A DNA stretch of 64,000 nucleotides from Sulfuritalea sp. (GTDB lineage: Bacteria > Pseudomonadota > Gammaproteobacteria > Burkholderiales > Rhodocyclaceae), in the NCBI GenBank assembly GCA_022842325.1, contig JALHPU010000001.1:208934-272933 (forward strand). Reading direction: 5' to 3'. The position numbers were made by a program, and so were the translations under genes. Every line of letters starts with the position of its first letter. Within the stretch, counting starts at the first letter, position 1. Of the stretch, positions 51,945 through 60,628 are shown piece by piece. The notes beneath the pieces are model-generated. The model ran no database searches and was not told the origin of the DNA. It saw only the letters and a program-made list of their open reading frames with translations.

Positions 51945-52027
51945 GGCTGGCTTTGCACAGCCAGCCGGCTGCGGCGGCGCGACGCGTGCGTCGCAAATTC
52001 CCGCCTCGCCCCCCTCGCGGGGGAGGC
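51945..52027 (+). other. Three consecutive hairpins in the leader of the UPF0016 gene
   Basis: Stems GGCTGGCT/AGCCAGCC (51945-51966), GCGACGC/GCGTCGC (51979-51994) and a bulged CCCCC/GGGGG stem (52003-52027) stand within 85 bp, inside the 257-bp gap between fur and the UPF0016 gene. No yybP-ykoY manganese riboswitch consensus is evident. This may be a structured 5' leader, a fur terminator region without T-run, or a repeat cluster. Confidence 0.4.
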
Positions 52028-52090
52028 TATTAATCGGCTCGCTGCGCTCGAACCTGGCACAGCGCCCTTGGCGATATATTTCACGTTAAT

Positions 52091-52663
52091 TTGGAAGCCT
52101 TCCTCACCTCGACCACGCTGGTCGCCATCGCCGAAATCGGCGACAAGACCCAGTTGCTGTCCTTCGTGCTCGCGGCACGGCTGAGGAAGCCCTGGGCCAT
52201 CATCGCCGGCATTTTTGTGGCAACGGTGCTCAACCACGCCCTGGCCGGATCGGTCGGCGTCTGGCTGGCGCAACTGATCGCGCCGCAATGGCTGCCGTGG
52301 ATCACCGGTGCGGTGTTCATCGCCTTCGGTCTCTGGGCGCTGCACCCGGATTCGCTCGACGAAGATCCGAAGATCCACCCGGCCGGTGCCTTCGTCACCA
52401 CCACGATCGCCTTCTTCATCGCCGAAATGGGCGACAAGACGCAGTTCGCCACCGTGGCGCTGGGTGCCCAGTATCAGGGAGCGCTGTTCGCCGTGGTGAT
52501 GGGCACCACGCTGGGCATGATGCTGGCCAATGTGCCGGCGGTCATCGTCGGCGAAAAGCTGGCCAAACGCCTGCCGTTGCACATCATTCGCTGGATCGCC
52601 GCCGGCGTGTTCATCGCCACCGGAATCTACACCATGCTCGGCGCGCCTGCGCTGCCGGGCTAG
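52091..52663 (+). CDS. UPF0016/TMEM165 (GDT1) family cation exporter
   Basis: A 190-residue membrane protein with six helices in two inverted halves, each with the EIGDKTQ/EMGDKTQ motif (AEIGDKTQLLSF and AEMGDKTQFATV). Related proteins export Mn2+ (MneA) or move Ca2+/Mn2+. It must start at TTG 52091 (MEAFLTSTTLV), as no ATG or GTG fits the conserved N-terminus. No clear Shine-Dalgarno is visible. fur upstream fits metal homeostasis. Confidence 0.9.
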   Translation: MEAFLTSTTLVAIAEIGDKTQLLSFVLAARLRKPWAIIAGIFVATVLNHALAGSVGVWLAQLIAPQWLPWITGAVFIAFGLWALHPDSLDEDPKIHPAGAFVTTTIAFFIAEMGDKTQFATVALGAQYQGALFAVVMGTTLGMMLANVPAVIVGEKLAKRLPLHIIRWIAAGVFIATGIYTMLGAPALPG

Positions 52664-52669
52664 GCGCAA

Positions 52670-54322
52670 CTAGGCCACGCCGAGCATTTCCGCCGCATGG
52701 CGGCGCGTGGTGTCGGTGATCTTCTCGCCGCCGAGCATGCGCGCGATCTCGCCGACGCGGGCGTCCCGATCGAGCACGCTGACCGACGAGGTCGTCGTGC
52801 CGCCTCGGGTTTCCTTGGCAATCGACCACTGCCAATCGGCCTGGGCCGCCACCTGCGGCAAGTGGGTCACGCACAGCACCTGGCGGTTCTTGCCCAGTTC
52901 GCGCAGCATGCGGCCGACGATTTCGGCAACGCGACCGCCGATGCCGACATCGACCTCGTCGAAAATCAGCGTGCCGGCAAGGTTGGCCTGGCTGGCGATG
53001 ACCTGCAAGGCCAGGCCGATGCGCGACAGTTCGCCGCCCGACGCCACCTTGGCCAGTGCCCGCAGCGGCTGGCCGGCATTCGCGGAGACGCGGAACTCGA
53101 CATTCTCCAGGCCGCACGAGGCGCCCTCGGGCAGCGGCTCCAGCGCAATCTCGAAACGCCCGCCGGCCATGGCCAGTTCCTGCATGCCGGCCGTCACCGC
53201 GGCGGACAGAATCTTGGCGGTCTTGGTGCGCAAGGCGGAAAGCTGCTTTGCCACGGTGCGAAATGCGGCTTCGGCCTGGCGCTCGCGCTCGGCCAGCGCG
53301 GCCGGATCAGCGCGCAGCGTGAGTTCGGCCAGCCGCGCCTGCAAGTCCTGCAGCAGGGTGGGCAATTCCTCGGGCGTGACGCGATGCTTGCGCGCCATCT
53401 GCGTCACGGCGTCGATGCGGTTGTCGAGTTCCTTGAGCCGCGCCGGGTCGAGCTCCAGGCGGTCCTGGTAACGCCGTAGCGCCAGCGCCGACTCTTCGAG
53501 CTGGATCAGCGCACTTTCGAACAGTTGCGCGGCTTCGCCCAGGGCCGAGTCGAAGCCGGTCAGTTCGGACAGCCGTGCCCCGGCATGCTGCAGCATGGGC
53601 AGGCTCGCTGCCTCGCCTTCCTCCAGCGCCGCCAGCGCCATGCCGGCGCCTTCCAGTAGCGCATTGGCATTGCCGAGGCGACGCTGTTCCTGTTCGGTTT
53701 CCTGCCAGTCGGCGGCATCGAAGGCCAGGGCGACCAGTTCCTTGACCTGCCATTCGAGCAGTTCGCGCTCGCGCACTGTGGCTTCGACATCCTTCTCGGC
53801 CGCCTGCCGCGCTTCGCGCGCCGTGCGCCATGCGCCGTAGGCGGCGGCGACGTCGCGCGCCAGCGCCTGCGCCCCGGCGTGGGTGTCGAGCAAGTCGCGC
53901 TGGGCATCGCCGCGCAACAGCGAATGATGGGCATTCTGGCCATGGATGTCGGCCAGAAAGTCGGCCACTTCGCGCATCTGCCCAAGCGTCGCCGCGGCGC
54001 CGTTGATGTAGGCGCGGGAACGCCCGGCGCTGTCGATCACGCGGCGCAGCAGGCAGGCCTCGGTGTCGTAATCGCTGGCCCGCAACCAGGCTTCGAGTGC
54101 GCCGCCCGGCGCCACGTCGAACTCGGCGGAAATCTCCGCACGCTCGGCGCCGCTCCTGACCACCGTGGCGTCGGCGCGCTCGCCCATGGCCAGCGACAGC
54201 GCATCGACCAAGATGGATTTGCCGGCGCCGGTCTCGCCGGTGAGGGCGCCAAAGCCGGTGCCGAACTCGAGTTCGAGCCGGTCTACTATGACGAAATCGC
54301 GGATGATCAGGCGCAGGAGCAT
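52670..54322 (-). CDS. recN: DNA repair protein RecN
   Basis: A 550-residue SMC-like ATPase for double-strand break repair. The N-terminal head has LIIRDFVIVDRLELEF and Walker A TGETGAGKSI. The long coiled coil covers about 155-360. The C-terminal head has LSRIGLALQVIASQ and Walker B TLIFDEVDVGIGG, then CVTHLPQVAAQAD. It is convergent with the UPF0016 gene and 15 bp after nadK. Confidence 0.97.
   Translation of the reverse strand: MLLRLIIRDFVIVDRLELEFGTGFGALTGETGAGKSILVDALSLAMGERADATVVRSGAERAEISAEFDVAPGGALEAWLRASDYDTEACLLRRVIDSAGRSRAYINGAAATLGQMREVADFLADIHGQNAHHSLLRGDAQRDLLDTHAGAQALARDVAAAYGAWRTAREARQAAEKDVEATVRERELLEWQVKELVALAFDAADWQETEQEQRRLGNANALLEGAGMALAALEEGEAASLPMLQHAGARLSELTGFDSALGEAAQLFESALIQLEESALALRRYQDRLELDPARLKELDNRIDAVTQMARKHRVTPEELPTLLQDLQARLAELTLRADPAALAERERQAEAAFRTVAKQLSALRTKTAKILSAAVTAGMQELAMAGGRFEIALEPLPEGASCGLENVEFRVSANAGQPLRALAKVASGGELSRIGLALQVIASQANLAGTLIFDEVDVGIGGRVAEIVGRMLRELGKNRQVLCVTHLPQVAAQADWQWSIAKETRGGTTTSSVSVLDRDARVGEIARMLGGEKITDTTRRHAAEMLGVA
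53472..53496 (-). repeat. Possible copy of the dispersed 26-bp repeat inside recN
   Basis: The minus strand reads GAAGAGTCGGCG followed by CTGGCGCTACGGCG, about two mismatches from the consensus. It encodes EESALALRR in the coiled coil, a sequence that could arise by ordinary codon choice, so this copy is less certain. Confidence 0.4.
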
Positions 54323-54337
54323 GTATTTGCAGCGTAA

Positions 54338-55216
54338 CTAATGGCGGGGAGTCGAGCTCCAGTGCAGCTTCTCCCGCAGCATGGCGAAATAGCTGTAGCC
54401 GGGCGGGTGCAGCAGGATGATGTGGTGGCGCGACCGCACGATGCGCACCACGTCGCCGGCGCGCGCGTCGAAGCGCGTCTGGCCGTCGAAGTGCACCCGC
54501 GCGTCGTGGGGCGGCAGCAGGGCGATATCGATCGTGCAACTGTCGCTGACCGTGATCGGCCGGTTCGACAGCGCGTGCGGACACAGCGGCACGATGGCGA
54601 TCCCGGCGATCGAGGGATGCAGGATCGGGCCGTTGGCGGATAGCGCATAGGCCGTCGACCCGGTGGGGGTGCACACGATCAGGCCGTCGGCGCGCAGGAC
54701 GTGGATCAACTCGCCATCGACCTTGACGTCGAGTTCGATCATGCGGCCGATGTCGCCCTTGTTCACCACGACGTCATTCAAGGCCAGTGTTTGATAGGCA
54801 CATTCGCCATCGCGCAGTATTTCAGCCTCGAGCAGAAAACGCTGTTCGCGGGAAAATTTCCCGTCGAGCAGGGCCGTGATGCTCTCGATCATCGCGCCCA
54901 GCGCGATATCGGTCATGAAGCCTAGCCGTCCCTGGTTGATGCCGACCAGCGGCACCGCGAAGCGGGCCAGGTGTCGGGCCGTATTGAGCATGGTGCCGTC
55001 GCCGCCGAGCACAATCGCCAGGTCGGCGCGATCGCCGATGGTCTCGTAGCCGGCCACCTCATAGCCATTGCTGCCCACCGCCGCCGCAGTCGCATCTTCC
55101 AGCAGCACGGCGATGCCGCGCCCCTTGAGGAAAGCCGCAAGCGACAGCAGGGACTCGGCGATTTCCCGGCTCTGGTACTTGCCGATCAGGGCGATGGTGC
55201 GAAATGCGCTGTTCAT
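54338..55216 (-). CDS. nadK: NAD kinase
   Basis: A 292-residue enzyme that phosphorylates NAD to [16 protein letters not shown] is the catalytic GGDGT motif, [10 protein letters not shown] and [19 protein letters not shown] form the NAD site. The start at 55216 ([14 protein letters not shown]) is chosen because the longer frame overlaps hrcA on the other strand. It is divergent from hrcA and upstream of recN, the standard order. Confidence 0.97.
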   Translation of the reverse strand: MNSAFRTIALIGKYQSREIAESLLSLAAFLKGRGIAVLLEDATAAAVGSNGYEVAGYETIGDRADLAIVLGGDGTMLNTARHLARFAVPLVGINQGRLGFMTDIALGAMIESITALLDGKFSREQRFLLEAEILRDGECAYQTLALNDVVVNKGDIGRMIELDVKVDGELIHVLRADGLIVCTPTGSTAYALSANGPILHPSIAGIAIVPLCPHALSNRPITVSDSCTIDIALLPPHDARVHFDGQTRFDARAGDVVRIVRSRHHIILLHPPGYSYFAMLREKLHWSSTPRH

Positions 55217-55315
55217 GCGAGCGATTAAACCACAATTGCCGGCGGCTTTTGGGCCACGGCCCGCCGGTCGAAGGCCGCTACGGAGACCATCGGCCGGACT
55301 GCTAGAATTGCCGCC

Positions 55316-56335
55316 ATGCTCGATTACCGCGCGCAAACCCTGCTGAAGACCCTGATCGAACGCTATATCGCCGAAGGTCAGCCGGTCGGTTCGCGCACGC
55401 TGTCGAAATACTCCGGCCTGGAACTGTCGCCGGCGACGATCCGCAACGTGATGTCGGACCTGGAGGAAATGGGCTTCATCGCCAGCCCGCACACCTCGGC
55501 CGGACGCGTGCCGACGCCGCTGGGTTACCGGCTTTTCGTGGATTCCCTGCTGACCGTGAAACCCCTGCGCGGCAGTGAGCTTTCCGAGATCAAGGAAGCC
55601 ATGCAGCCCGACCAGCCGCAGCTGGTGATCAGCCATGCCTCGCAGTTGCTGTCGCAGCTCACCGCGTTTGCCGGAGTCGTGGTAGCGCCGCGCCGGCAGC
55701 AGCCGCGCATTCGCCAGATCGAGTTTCTCAGCCTGTCCGACAAGCGCGTCCTGCTGATCATCGTCACCGCCGACGGCGACGTGCAGAACCGCATCCTCTT
55801 CACCCAGCGCAACTACAGCCCGACCGAACTGATCGAGGCGGCCAACTACCTGAACCAGAACTGCCTCGGCCTCGATTTCGACCAGGTACGCGCGAGGGTG
55901 GTGGAGGAACTGCGTCAGTTGCGCGCCGACATGTCGGAGCTGATGACCGCCGCGCTCGACGCCGGCAACCAGGCCATCTCCGACACATCGACGCAATACG
56001 TCATCAGCGGGGAGCGGAAGTTGCTCGACGTCGAAGACCTCTCGTCCAACATGACGCGCCTGCGCCGCCTGTTCGATCTGTTCGAGCAGCGCACCGGCTT
56101 GGCCCAGCTGCTGGAACTGTCCAGCCGCGCCGAGGGCGTGCAGGTGTTCATCGGCGGCGAATCCGGCATTGCCCCGCTCGACGAATGCAGCGTGGTCGCC
56201 GCCCCTTACGAGGTCGACGGCCAGATTGTCGGTACCATCGGCGTCATCGGCCCGACTCGCATGGCTTACGAACGCGTGATCCCGATCGTGGACATCACCG
56301 CCAAGCTGCTCTCCTCGGCGCTCTCCGCGCCCTGA
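55316..56335 (+). CDS. hrcA: Heat-inducible transcription repressor HrcA
   Basis: A 339-residue repressor that binds CIRCE operators. The N-terminal winged helix has [13 protein letters not shown] and [28 protein letters not shown]; the C-terminal GAF-like part has [21 protein letters not shown]. No CIRCE repeat (TTAGCACTC, 9 bp, GAGTGCTAA) was seen anywhere in this window, so its targets (probably groESL) lie elsewhere. Confidence 0.97.
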   Translation: MLDYRAQTLLKTLIERYIAEGQPVGSRTLSKYSGLELSPATIRNVMSDLEEMGFIASPHTSAGRVPTPLGYRLFVDSLLTVKPLRGSELSEIKEAMQPDQPQLVISHASQLLSQLTAFAGVVVAPRRQQPRIRQIEFLSLSDKRVLLIIVTADGDVQNRILFTQRNYSPTELIEAANYLNQNCLGLDFDQVRARVVEELRQLRADMSELMTAALDAGNQAISDTSTQYVISGERKLLDVEDLSSNMTRLRRLFDLFEQRTGLAQLLELSSRAEGVQVFIGGESGIAPLDECSVVAAPYEVDGQIVGTIGVIGPTRMAYERVIPIVDITAKLLSSALSAP

Positions 56336-56356
56336 TCGTCCATTTCATCGAGCCTC

Positions 56357-57442
56357 ATGCCCCGCTACGCCCCCGAACCTGCGCCGAATCACGGCGCTCC
56401 GCGCCGCACCGCCGTCCTGCTGGTGAATCTCGGCACTCCGGAAGCACCGACCGCAGCCGCCCTGCGGCCCTATCTCAAGCAGTTCCTGTGGGACCCGCGC
56501 GTGGTCGAAATTCCGCGCCCGGTCTGGTGGCTGATCCTCAATCTCTTCGTGCTCAACCTGCGTCCGGCGAAGTCGGCGGCCAAATACGCCCAGATCTGGA
56601 TGCCGGACGGGTCGCCGCTGAAGGTGCACACCGAGCGCCAGGCCAAGCTGCTGCACGGCTGGCTGGGGCAAGCGGGGATGCCCGAACTCGTCGTGGCATG
56701 GGCCATGCGTTATGGCCAGCCATCGATCGCCAGCGTCCTCGACCGCTTCAAGCGCGAAGGCGTCGAGCGCGTGCTGGTGCTGCCGCTCTACCCGCAATAC
56801 GCCGCCAGCAGCACTGCCAGCGTGATGGATGACGTCGCCGACTGGATCAAGCGCAGTCGCAATCCCCTCGAGATTCGCTTTATCAAGCATTTCCACGACC
56901 ACCCCGGCTACATCGCCGCGCTGGCCGCCAGCGTTCGCGAACACTGGGCCGCCAATGGCCTGCCCGACAAGCTGGTGATGAGCTTTCACGGCCTGCCACG
57001 CCGCTCGCTCGATCTGGGCGATCCCTATCATTGCGAATGCCGGAAAACCGGCCGCCTGCTGGCCGAAGCCCTGGGGCTGGCCGAGAACAAATACCTGATC
57101 ACCTTCCAGTCGCGCTTCGGCAAGGCCGAATGGCTGCAGCCGTATACCCAGGCGACGCTGGAAAGGCTCGGCCGCGAAGGCACGGCGCGGGCCGATGTGA
57201 TTTGCCCCGGCTTTGTTGCCGACTGCCTCGAAACCCTCGAAGAAATCGCCATGGAATGCAAGGCGGCCTTCCTTTCCTCCGGCGGCAGGGAATTCCACTA
57301 CATTCCCTGCGTCAATGAACGGCCGGACTGGATCGCCGCCCTGGGCCAGGTTGCCTCGACCCACCTCGCCGGCTGGCCGCTGGCAAGCCAGACCGATCCG
57401 GCAGCGGCAGTCCGTGCCAGGGCGCTGGGCGCCCAGAGCTAG
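56357..57442 (+). CDS. hemH: Ferrochelatase
   Basis: A 361-residue enzyme inserting Fe2+ into protoporphyrin [16 protein letters not shown] starts the fold. [17 protein letters not shown] carries the catalytic histidine, and [15 protein letters not shown] and [15 protein letters not shown] are conserved. It is 21 bp after hrcA, a common pairing. Heme from this enzyme would supply the many heme proteins encoded nearby. Confidence 0.97.
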   Translation: MPRYAPEPAPNHGAPRRTAVLLVNLGTPEAPTAAALRPYLKQFLWDPRVVEIPRPVWWLILNLFVLNLRPAKSAAKYAQIWMPDGSPLKVHTERQAKLLHGWLGQAGMPELVVAWAMRYGQPSIASVLDRFKREGVERVLVLPLYPQYAASSTASVMDDVADWIKRSRNPLEIRFIKHFHDHPGYIAALAASVREHWAANGLPDKLVMSFHGLPRRSLDLGDPYHCECRKTGRLLAEALGLAENKYLITFQSRFGKAEWLQPYTQATLERLGREGTARADVICPGFVADCLETLEEIAMECKAAFLSSGGREFHYIPCVNERPDWIAALGQVASTHLAGWPLASQTDPAAAVRARALGAQS

Positions 57443-57528
57443 AATCTGTCGACAATCATGAAACAAACCAGGACCGCCGGGATTCGGCACGGTGCATTTC
57501 AGCAGACCCTTAATTTCAGGAGTGATCC

Positions 57529-57996
57529 ATGCGTGCTTTAATAATTACTTTGGCATTTGCCGGATGGGCCATGCTCGCTTCGTCGGCTGCGACGGCCCAG
57601 GAATACGTGACCAACAGTGCGGATATCGTCAAGGCCGCCAACTGGGAAGCCATGCAAACCGTGAATGTCGAGCTCAGCGAACACGATTTCGAACCCAAGC
57701 ATCTGAAGCTCAAGGCCGGCCAACCTTACCGCCTCGTCATCAAGAACACGGGAGAGGCCGATCACTACTACACCGCCGCCGAGTTCTTCCGGTCGATTGC
57801 CTGGCGCAAGGTGCAAACCCCCCGGCCGCATGGCGGCGAAGTCAAGGCGCCGTATTTCACGGCTGTCGAGGCCTACAAGAAGGGCGGCACCGTCGAACTG
57901 TTCTTTGTCCCGGTCAAGAAGGGAAGTTTCGAAGTGGTGTGCACCATCGACGACCACAAGGAAAAGGGCATGACCGGTTCGATAAGCGTCGATTAG
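57529..57996 (+). CDS. Exported cupredoxin-like protein
   Basis: A 155-residue protein with a signal peptide (ASSAATA-QEY). It has a beta-sandwich pattern of one cupredoxin domain. Candidate type 1 copper ligands are H79 (EADHYY), C138, H143 and M148 (VCTIDDHKEKGM), with spacing C-x4-H-x4-M like azurin/plastocyanin. The insert between strands (FFRSIAWRKVQTPRPHGGEVKAPYF) is unusual for a simple electron carrier and common in uncharacterised periplasmic cupredoxins. It is probably co-transcribed with the following heme protein gene. Confidence 0.8.
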   Translation: MRALIITLAFAGWAMLASSAATAQEYVTNSADIVKAANWEAMQTVNVELSEHDFEPKHLKLKAGQPYRLVIKNTGEADHYYTAAEFFRSIAWRKVQTPRPHGGEVKAPYFTAVEAYKKGGTVELFFVPVKKGSFEVVCTIDDHKEKGMTGSISVD

Positions 57997-58030
57997 GCCA
58001 CACCCGACGGCATTGACTTCCGCCTCGGAC

Positions 58031-58921
58031 ATGAAACTGCCGCTTGCCGCCGCTATGCTTGCCTGGTCCTGCGCGACATGGGCCCAGGCGCCGTTGCCGA
58101 TCCCGGTGGTCAACCTCGGCGCCGAGCCAAAAATCGACGGAAACCTCGGCGAATGGGGCAGCGCCGGCTGGATTCGGGTACCGGTCGTTCCGGCACTGGA
58201 AAAGGCGGACCGTGCCAAGTATGGCCTCGATCCGAACGACGACAGGAACCAGACCGGCAGCCTCACGGTGCAACTGAAAGCCGGGGTATTCGGCGGTCGC
58301 CTGTTCGTCGCCCTGAAGTATCCCGACAGCACCGAAGACACGGCTTCCCGGCACTGGGAGTGGCGCAACGACAAGTACGTCGAAGGCAAAGTGCGGGAAG
58401 ACATGTTCGCCCTGCGCTTTCACATGAGCGGCGACTTCGACAAGAGCATGCTGAGCACCAGGGAGTACCGCGCGGACGTCTGGCTGTGGTCGGCTGCCCG
58501 CACCAACCCGAGCGGGATTGCGGAAGACATGACGCATCTGGTGACGAGGCGCATGATCGAAGATGCTGCCGAATACGAGCCGGCAGACAAGAAGACCATC
58601 TACATCAAGAAGTCGCGCGATGCCGGCAACGCTCCCTACAAGTTGCTGCCGCGACCGAAAGAGCACCGCGGCGACAAACTGCCGTCCTTCGAAACCGGCA
58701 CCGCCACCGGCAGCTCAGCCGATGTCGCAGCCAGGGGTCGCTGGACGGCGGGACACTGGCAGCTTGAGTTCGCGCGCGCCCTCGTCACCGGCAACGCCGA
58801 CGATGCGGCGTTCAAGCCGGGGCAGAAGATTCTCGGCCAGATTGCCGTCTTCAACCAGGGTTACGCCGAGCACAAGAGCGTGTCGGAACTGCTGCTGTTC
58901 GACTTTTCAGAGATCAAGTAG
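58031..58921 (+). CDS. EB_dh-type periplasmic heme-binding protein
   Basis: A 296-residue exported protein (signal ending ATWA-QAPL). KIDGNLGEW..., LTVQLKAGVFGGRLFVALKYPD, DMFALRFHM and ADVWLWSAARTNPSGIAEDMTHL match the ethylbenzene-dehydrogenase-gamma / cytochrome c-552-like heme-binding domain, which holds a b heme by Met and Lys. No molybdenum subunit is present nearby, so it is a stand-alone member. It starts 34 bp after the cupredoxin gene. Function is unknown; electron transfer with the cupredoxin is plausible. Confidence 0.75.
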   Translation: MKLPLAAAMLAWSCATWAQAPLPIPVVNLGAEPKIDGNLGEWGSAGWIRVPVVPALEKADRAKYGLDPNDDRNQTGSLTVQLKAGVFGGRLFVALKYPDSTEDTASRHWEWRNDKYVEGKVREDMFALRFHMSGDFDKSMLSTREYRADVWLWSAARTNPSGIAEDMTHLVTRRMIEDAAEYEPADKKTIYIKKSRDAGNAPYKLLPRPKEHRGDKLPSFETGTATGSSADVAARGRWTAGHWQLEFARALVTGNADDAAFKPGQKILGQIAVFNQGYAEHKSVSELLLFDFSEIK

Positions 58922-58933
58922 CGCCCCGGCGAA

Positions 58934-60628
58934 TCAGCCGGCCAGCATCTCCGGCGTAGCCAGCGTGCAGCGGTTGCGCCCGCCTTCCTTGGAACGATAC
59001 AGCGCGAAGTCGGCGGCCTCGATCAGCGCCTCGGGGGTTTTCGCGTCGATCAGCGGGAAGCAGGCAATGCCGAGGCTGATGGTCACCGTGAGGCCATCGA
59101 CCTTCATCGCCTCGACGTCGAGGCGCAGGCGCTCGGCAACGTGCAGGGCGCCCTCGCGGTCGGTGCCCGGCAGTATCACCACGAACTCTTCGCCGCCATA
59201 GCGGCACGGAACGTCATACTCCCGCAGCGTCTGCTTCATCATCTTGCCCAGCATCTGCAGTACCCGATCGCCCTGATCATGGCCGTGGGTATCATTGAAT
59301 TTCTTGAAGTGGTCGGCGTCGAACATGACCACCGCCAGCGGCAGGCCGGTTTCGATGGCCCGGCCCAGTTCGATGCCGAGCGTGGCATCCAGATGGCGGC
59401 GGTTGAAAACGTCGGTCAGGGCGTCGGTGATCGACAGTCGCGCCAACTCCTTCAGCAGGGCCTGTTCCAGGGTGACGTCGCGCAACAGGGCGGCCGAGCC
59501 GAGCGGCGTGCCGGTTTCATCGCGAATCGTGGTGGCCGAGGTCAGCAACCAGCGCCCCTTGTACTCGAACAGCACCGGCTCGCGCGCCGGATTCGCATCA
59601 TCGAGCATGGCCCGGAAACGCTCCGGCTGATCGATCACATTGAAAATGCCTTCGGCCCGGATCTGCTCGATCTTCTTGCCCAGCAGGTCCTCGGCGGCGT
59701 CATTGACCAGAACTACCTCGCCGCCGGCATCGGTGACGATGACGGCTTCCTGGGCGCCCTGAATCACCGAGTAGAGCTTCTCCTGTTCGCTCTTCATTTG
59801 CCGGTAGCTGCGCTGCAGCTCGGCCGTCATCTTGTTGAAGCTGCCGGCCATCCTGCCGAGTTCGTCACGCCGCGCCGATCTGACCTGGACGTTGAAATTG
59901 CCGCCGGTAACCTTCTTCATGGCGGCAGTAATGTCCTCGATCGGCTTGGCGACGAAGCGGCCCAGCATGTAGCCGGTGATCGCCATGGTCAGCACCAGCG
60001 CGACCACCAGCACGATCAGCGATTGCAGGCGCGCCTTCATCATGTCGCGTTCCGCCTCCGCCATGGAGGTCGTGAGCTTGATCACGGCCCGCACCTTGCC
60101 ATTGCGTTCGTGGCATTCATTGCACTTCACGGTATGCGGAATCGGGTCGTAGAAATGCACGACCGTCCCTGCCGGCCCGGTGCCTACGCTCGCGGTAAGG
60201 ATGACTTCCTCGCCCTCGATGGCATTCGCGACGCCGGGGTCGGTGAGCGCAAACACCTTGGGCGCCTCTGCCGGATCCTTGCGTCGCGGAAATTTCGTCT
60301 CGCCCAGCTTCTGGTTGACCTGGTCGATGGTCAGGTTGTCCAGATAGGCTTCCGTGCCGTCCACGCGGGCGATGCGAAAATCGATCACGCCGGGCAGGTT
60401 CTTCAGGCGCCGGGCAAAGTCCGGCATGACTTCGGCATGCTGTCCGGCCATGATGGTCTCGATATTCATCGCCACCGACTCGGTCAGGCGGTGCAGCGTC
60501 CGCTGGTAGTCGGCAAGGATCGAAGTCTCGACCGCGCGCGTGTAGAAATAGGCGATGGTGGTGAACCCCAGCGACAGCGCGAGGGCCAGCACGATCAGCA
60601 GCTTGTGGCGGATGCGGCGGATTTTCAC
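58934..60628 (-). CDS. Membrane diguanylate cyclase with periplasmic heme c domain (1)
   Basis: A 564-residue sensor: TM1 about 10-30; periplasmic domain 31-201 with CNECH (169-173), a c-heme site; TM2 about 202-224; HAMP 225-278; PAS about 285-395; GGDEF 398-560. The active site is GGEEF (478-482), and an I-site REYD lies five residues before it, so it should make c-di-GMP with product inhibition. The periplasmic fold resembles DUF3365/Tll0287-type sensors. It overlaps the other cyclase gene by 4 bp. Redox or gas sensing is inference. Confidence 0.9.
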   Translation of the reverse strand: MKIRRIRHKLLIVLALALSLGFTTIAYFYTRAVETSILADYQRTLHRLTESVAMNIETIMAGQHAEVMPDFARRLKNLPGVIDFRIARVDGTEAYLDNLTIDQVNQKLGETKFPRRKDPAEAPKVFALTDPGVANAIEGEEVILTASVGTGPAGTVVHFYDPIPHTVKCNECHERNGKVRAVIKLTTSMAEAERDMMKARLQSLIVLVVALVLTMAITGYMLGRFVAKPIEDITAAMKKVTGGNFNVQVRSARRDELGRMAGSFNKMTAELQRSYRQMKSEQEKLYSVIQGAQEAVIVTDAGGEVVLVNDAAEDLLGKKIEQIRAEGIFNVIDQPERFRAMLDDANPAREPVLFEYKGRWLLTSATTIRDETGTPLGSAALLRDVTLEQALLKELARLSITDALTDVFNRRHLDATLGIELGRAIETGLPLAVVMFDADHFKKFNDTHGHDQGDRVLQMLGKMMKQTLREYDVPCRYGGEEFVVILPGTDREGALHVAERLRLDVEAMKVDGLTVTISLGIACFPLIDAKTPEALIEAADFALYRSKEGGRNRCTLATPEMLAG

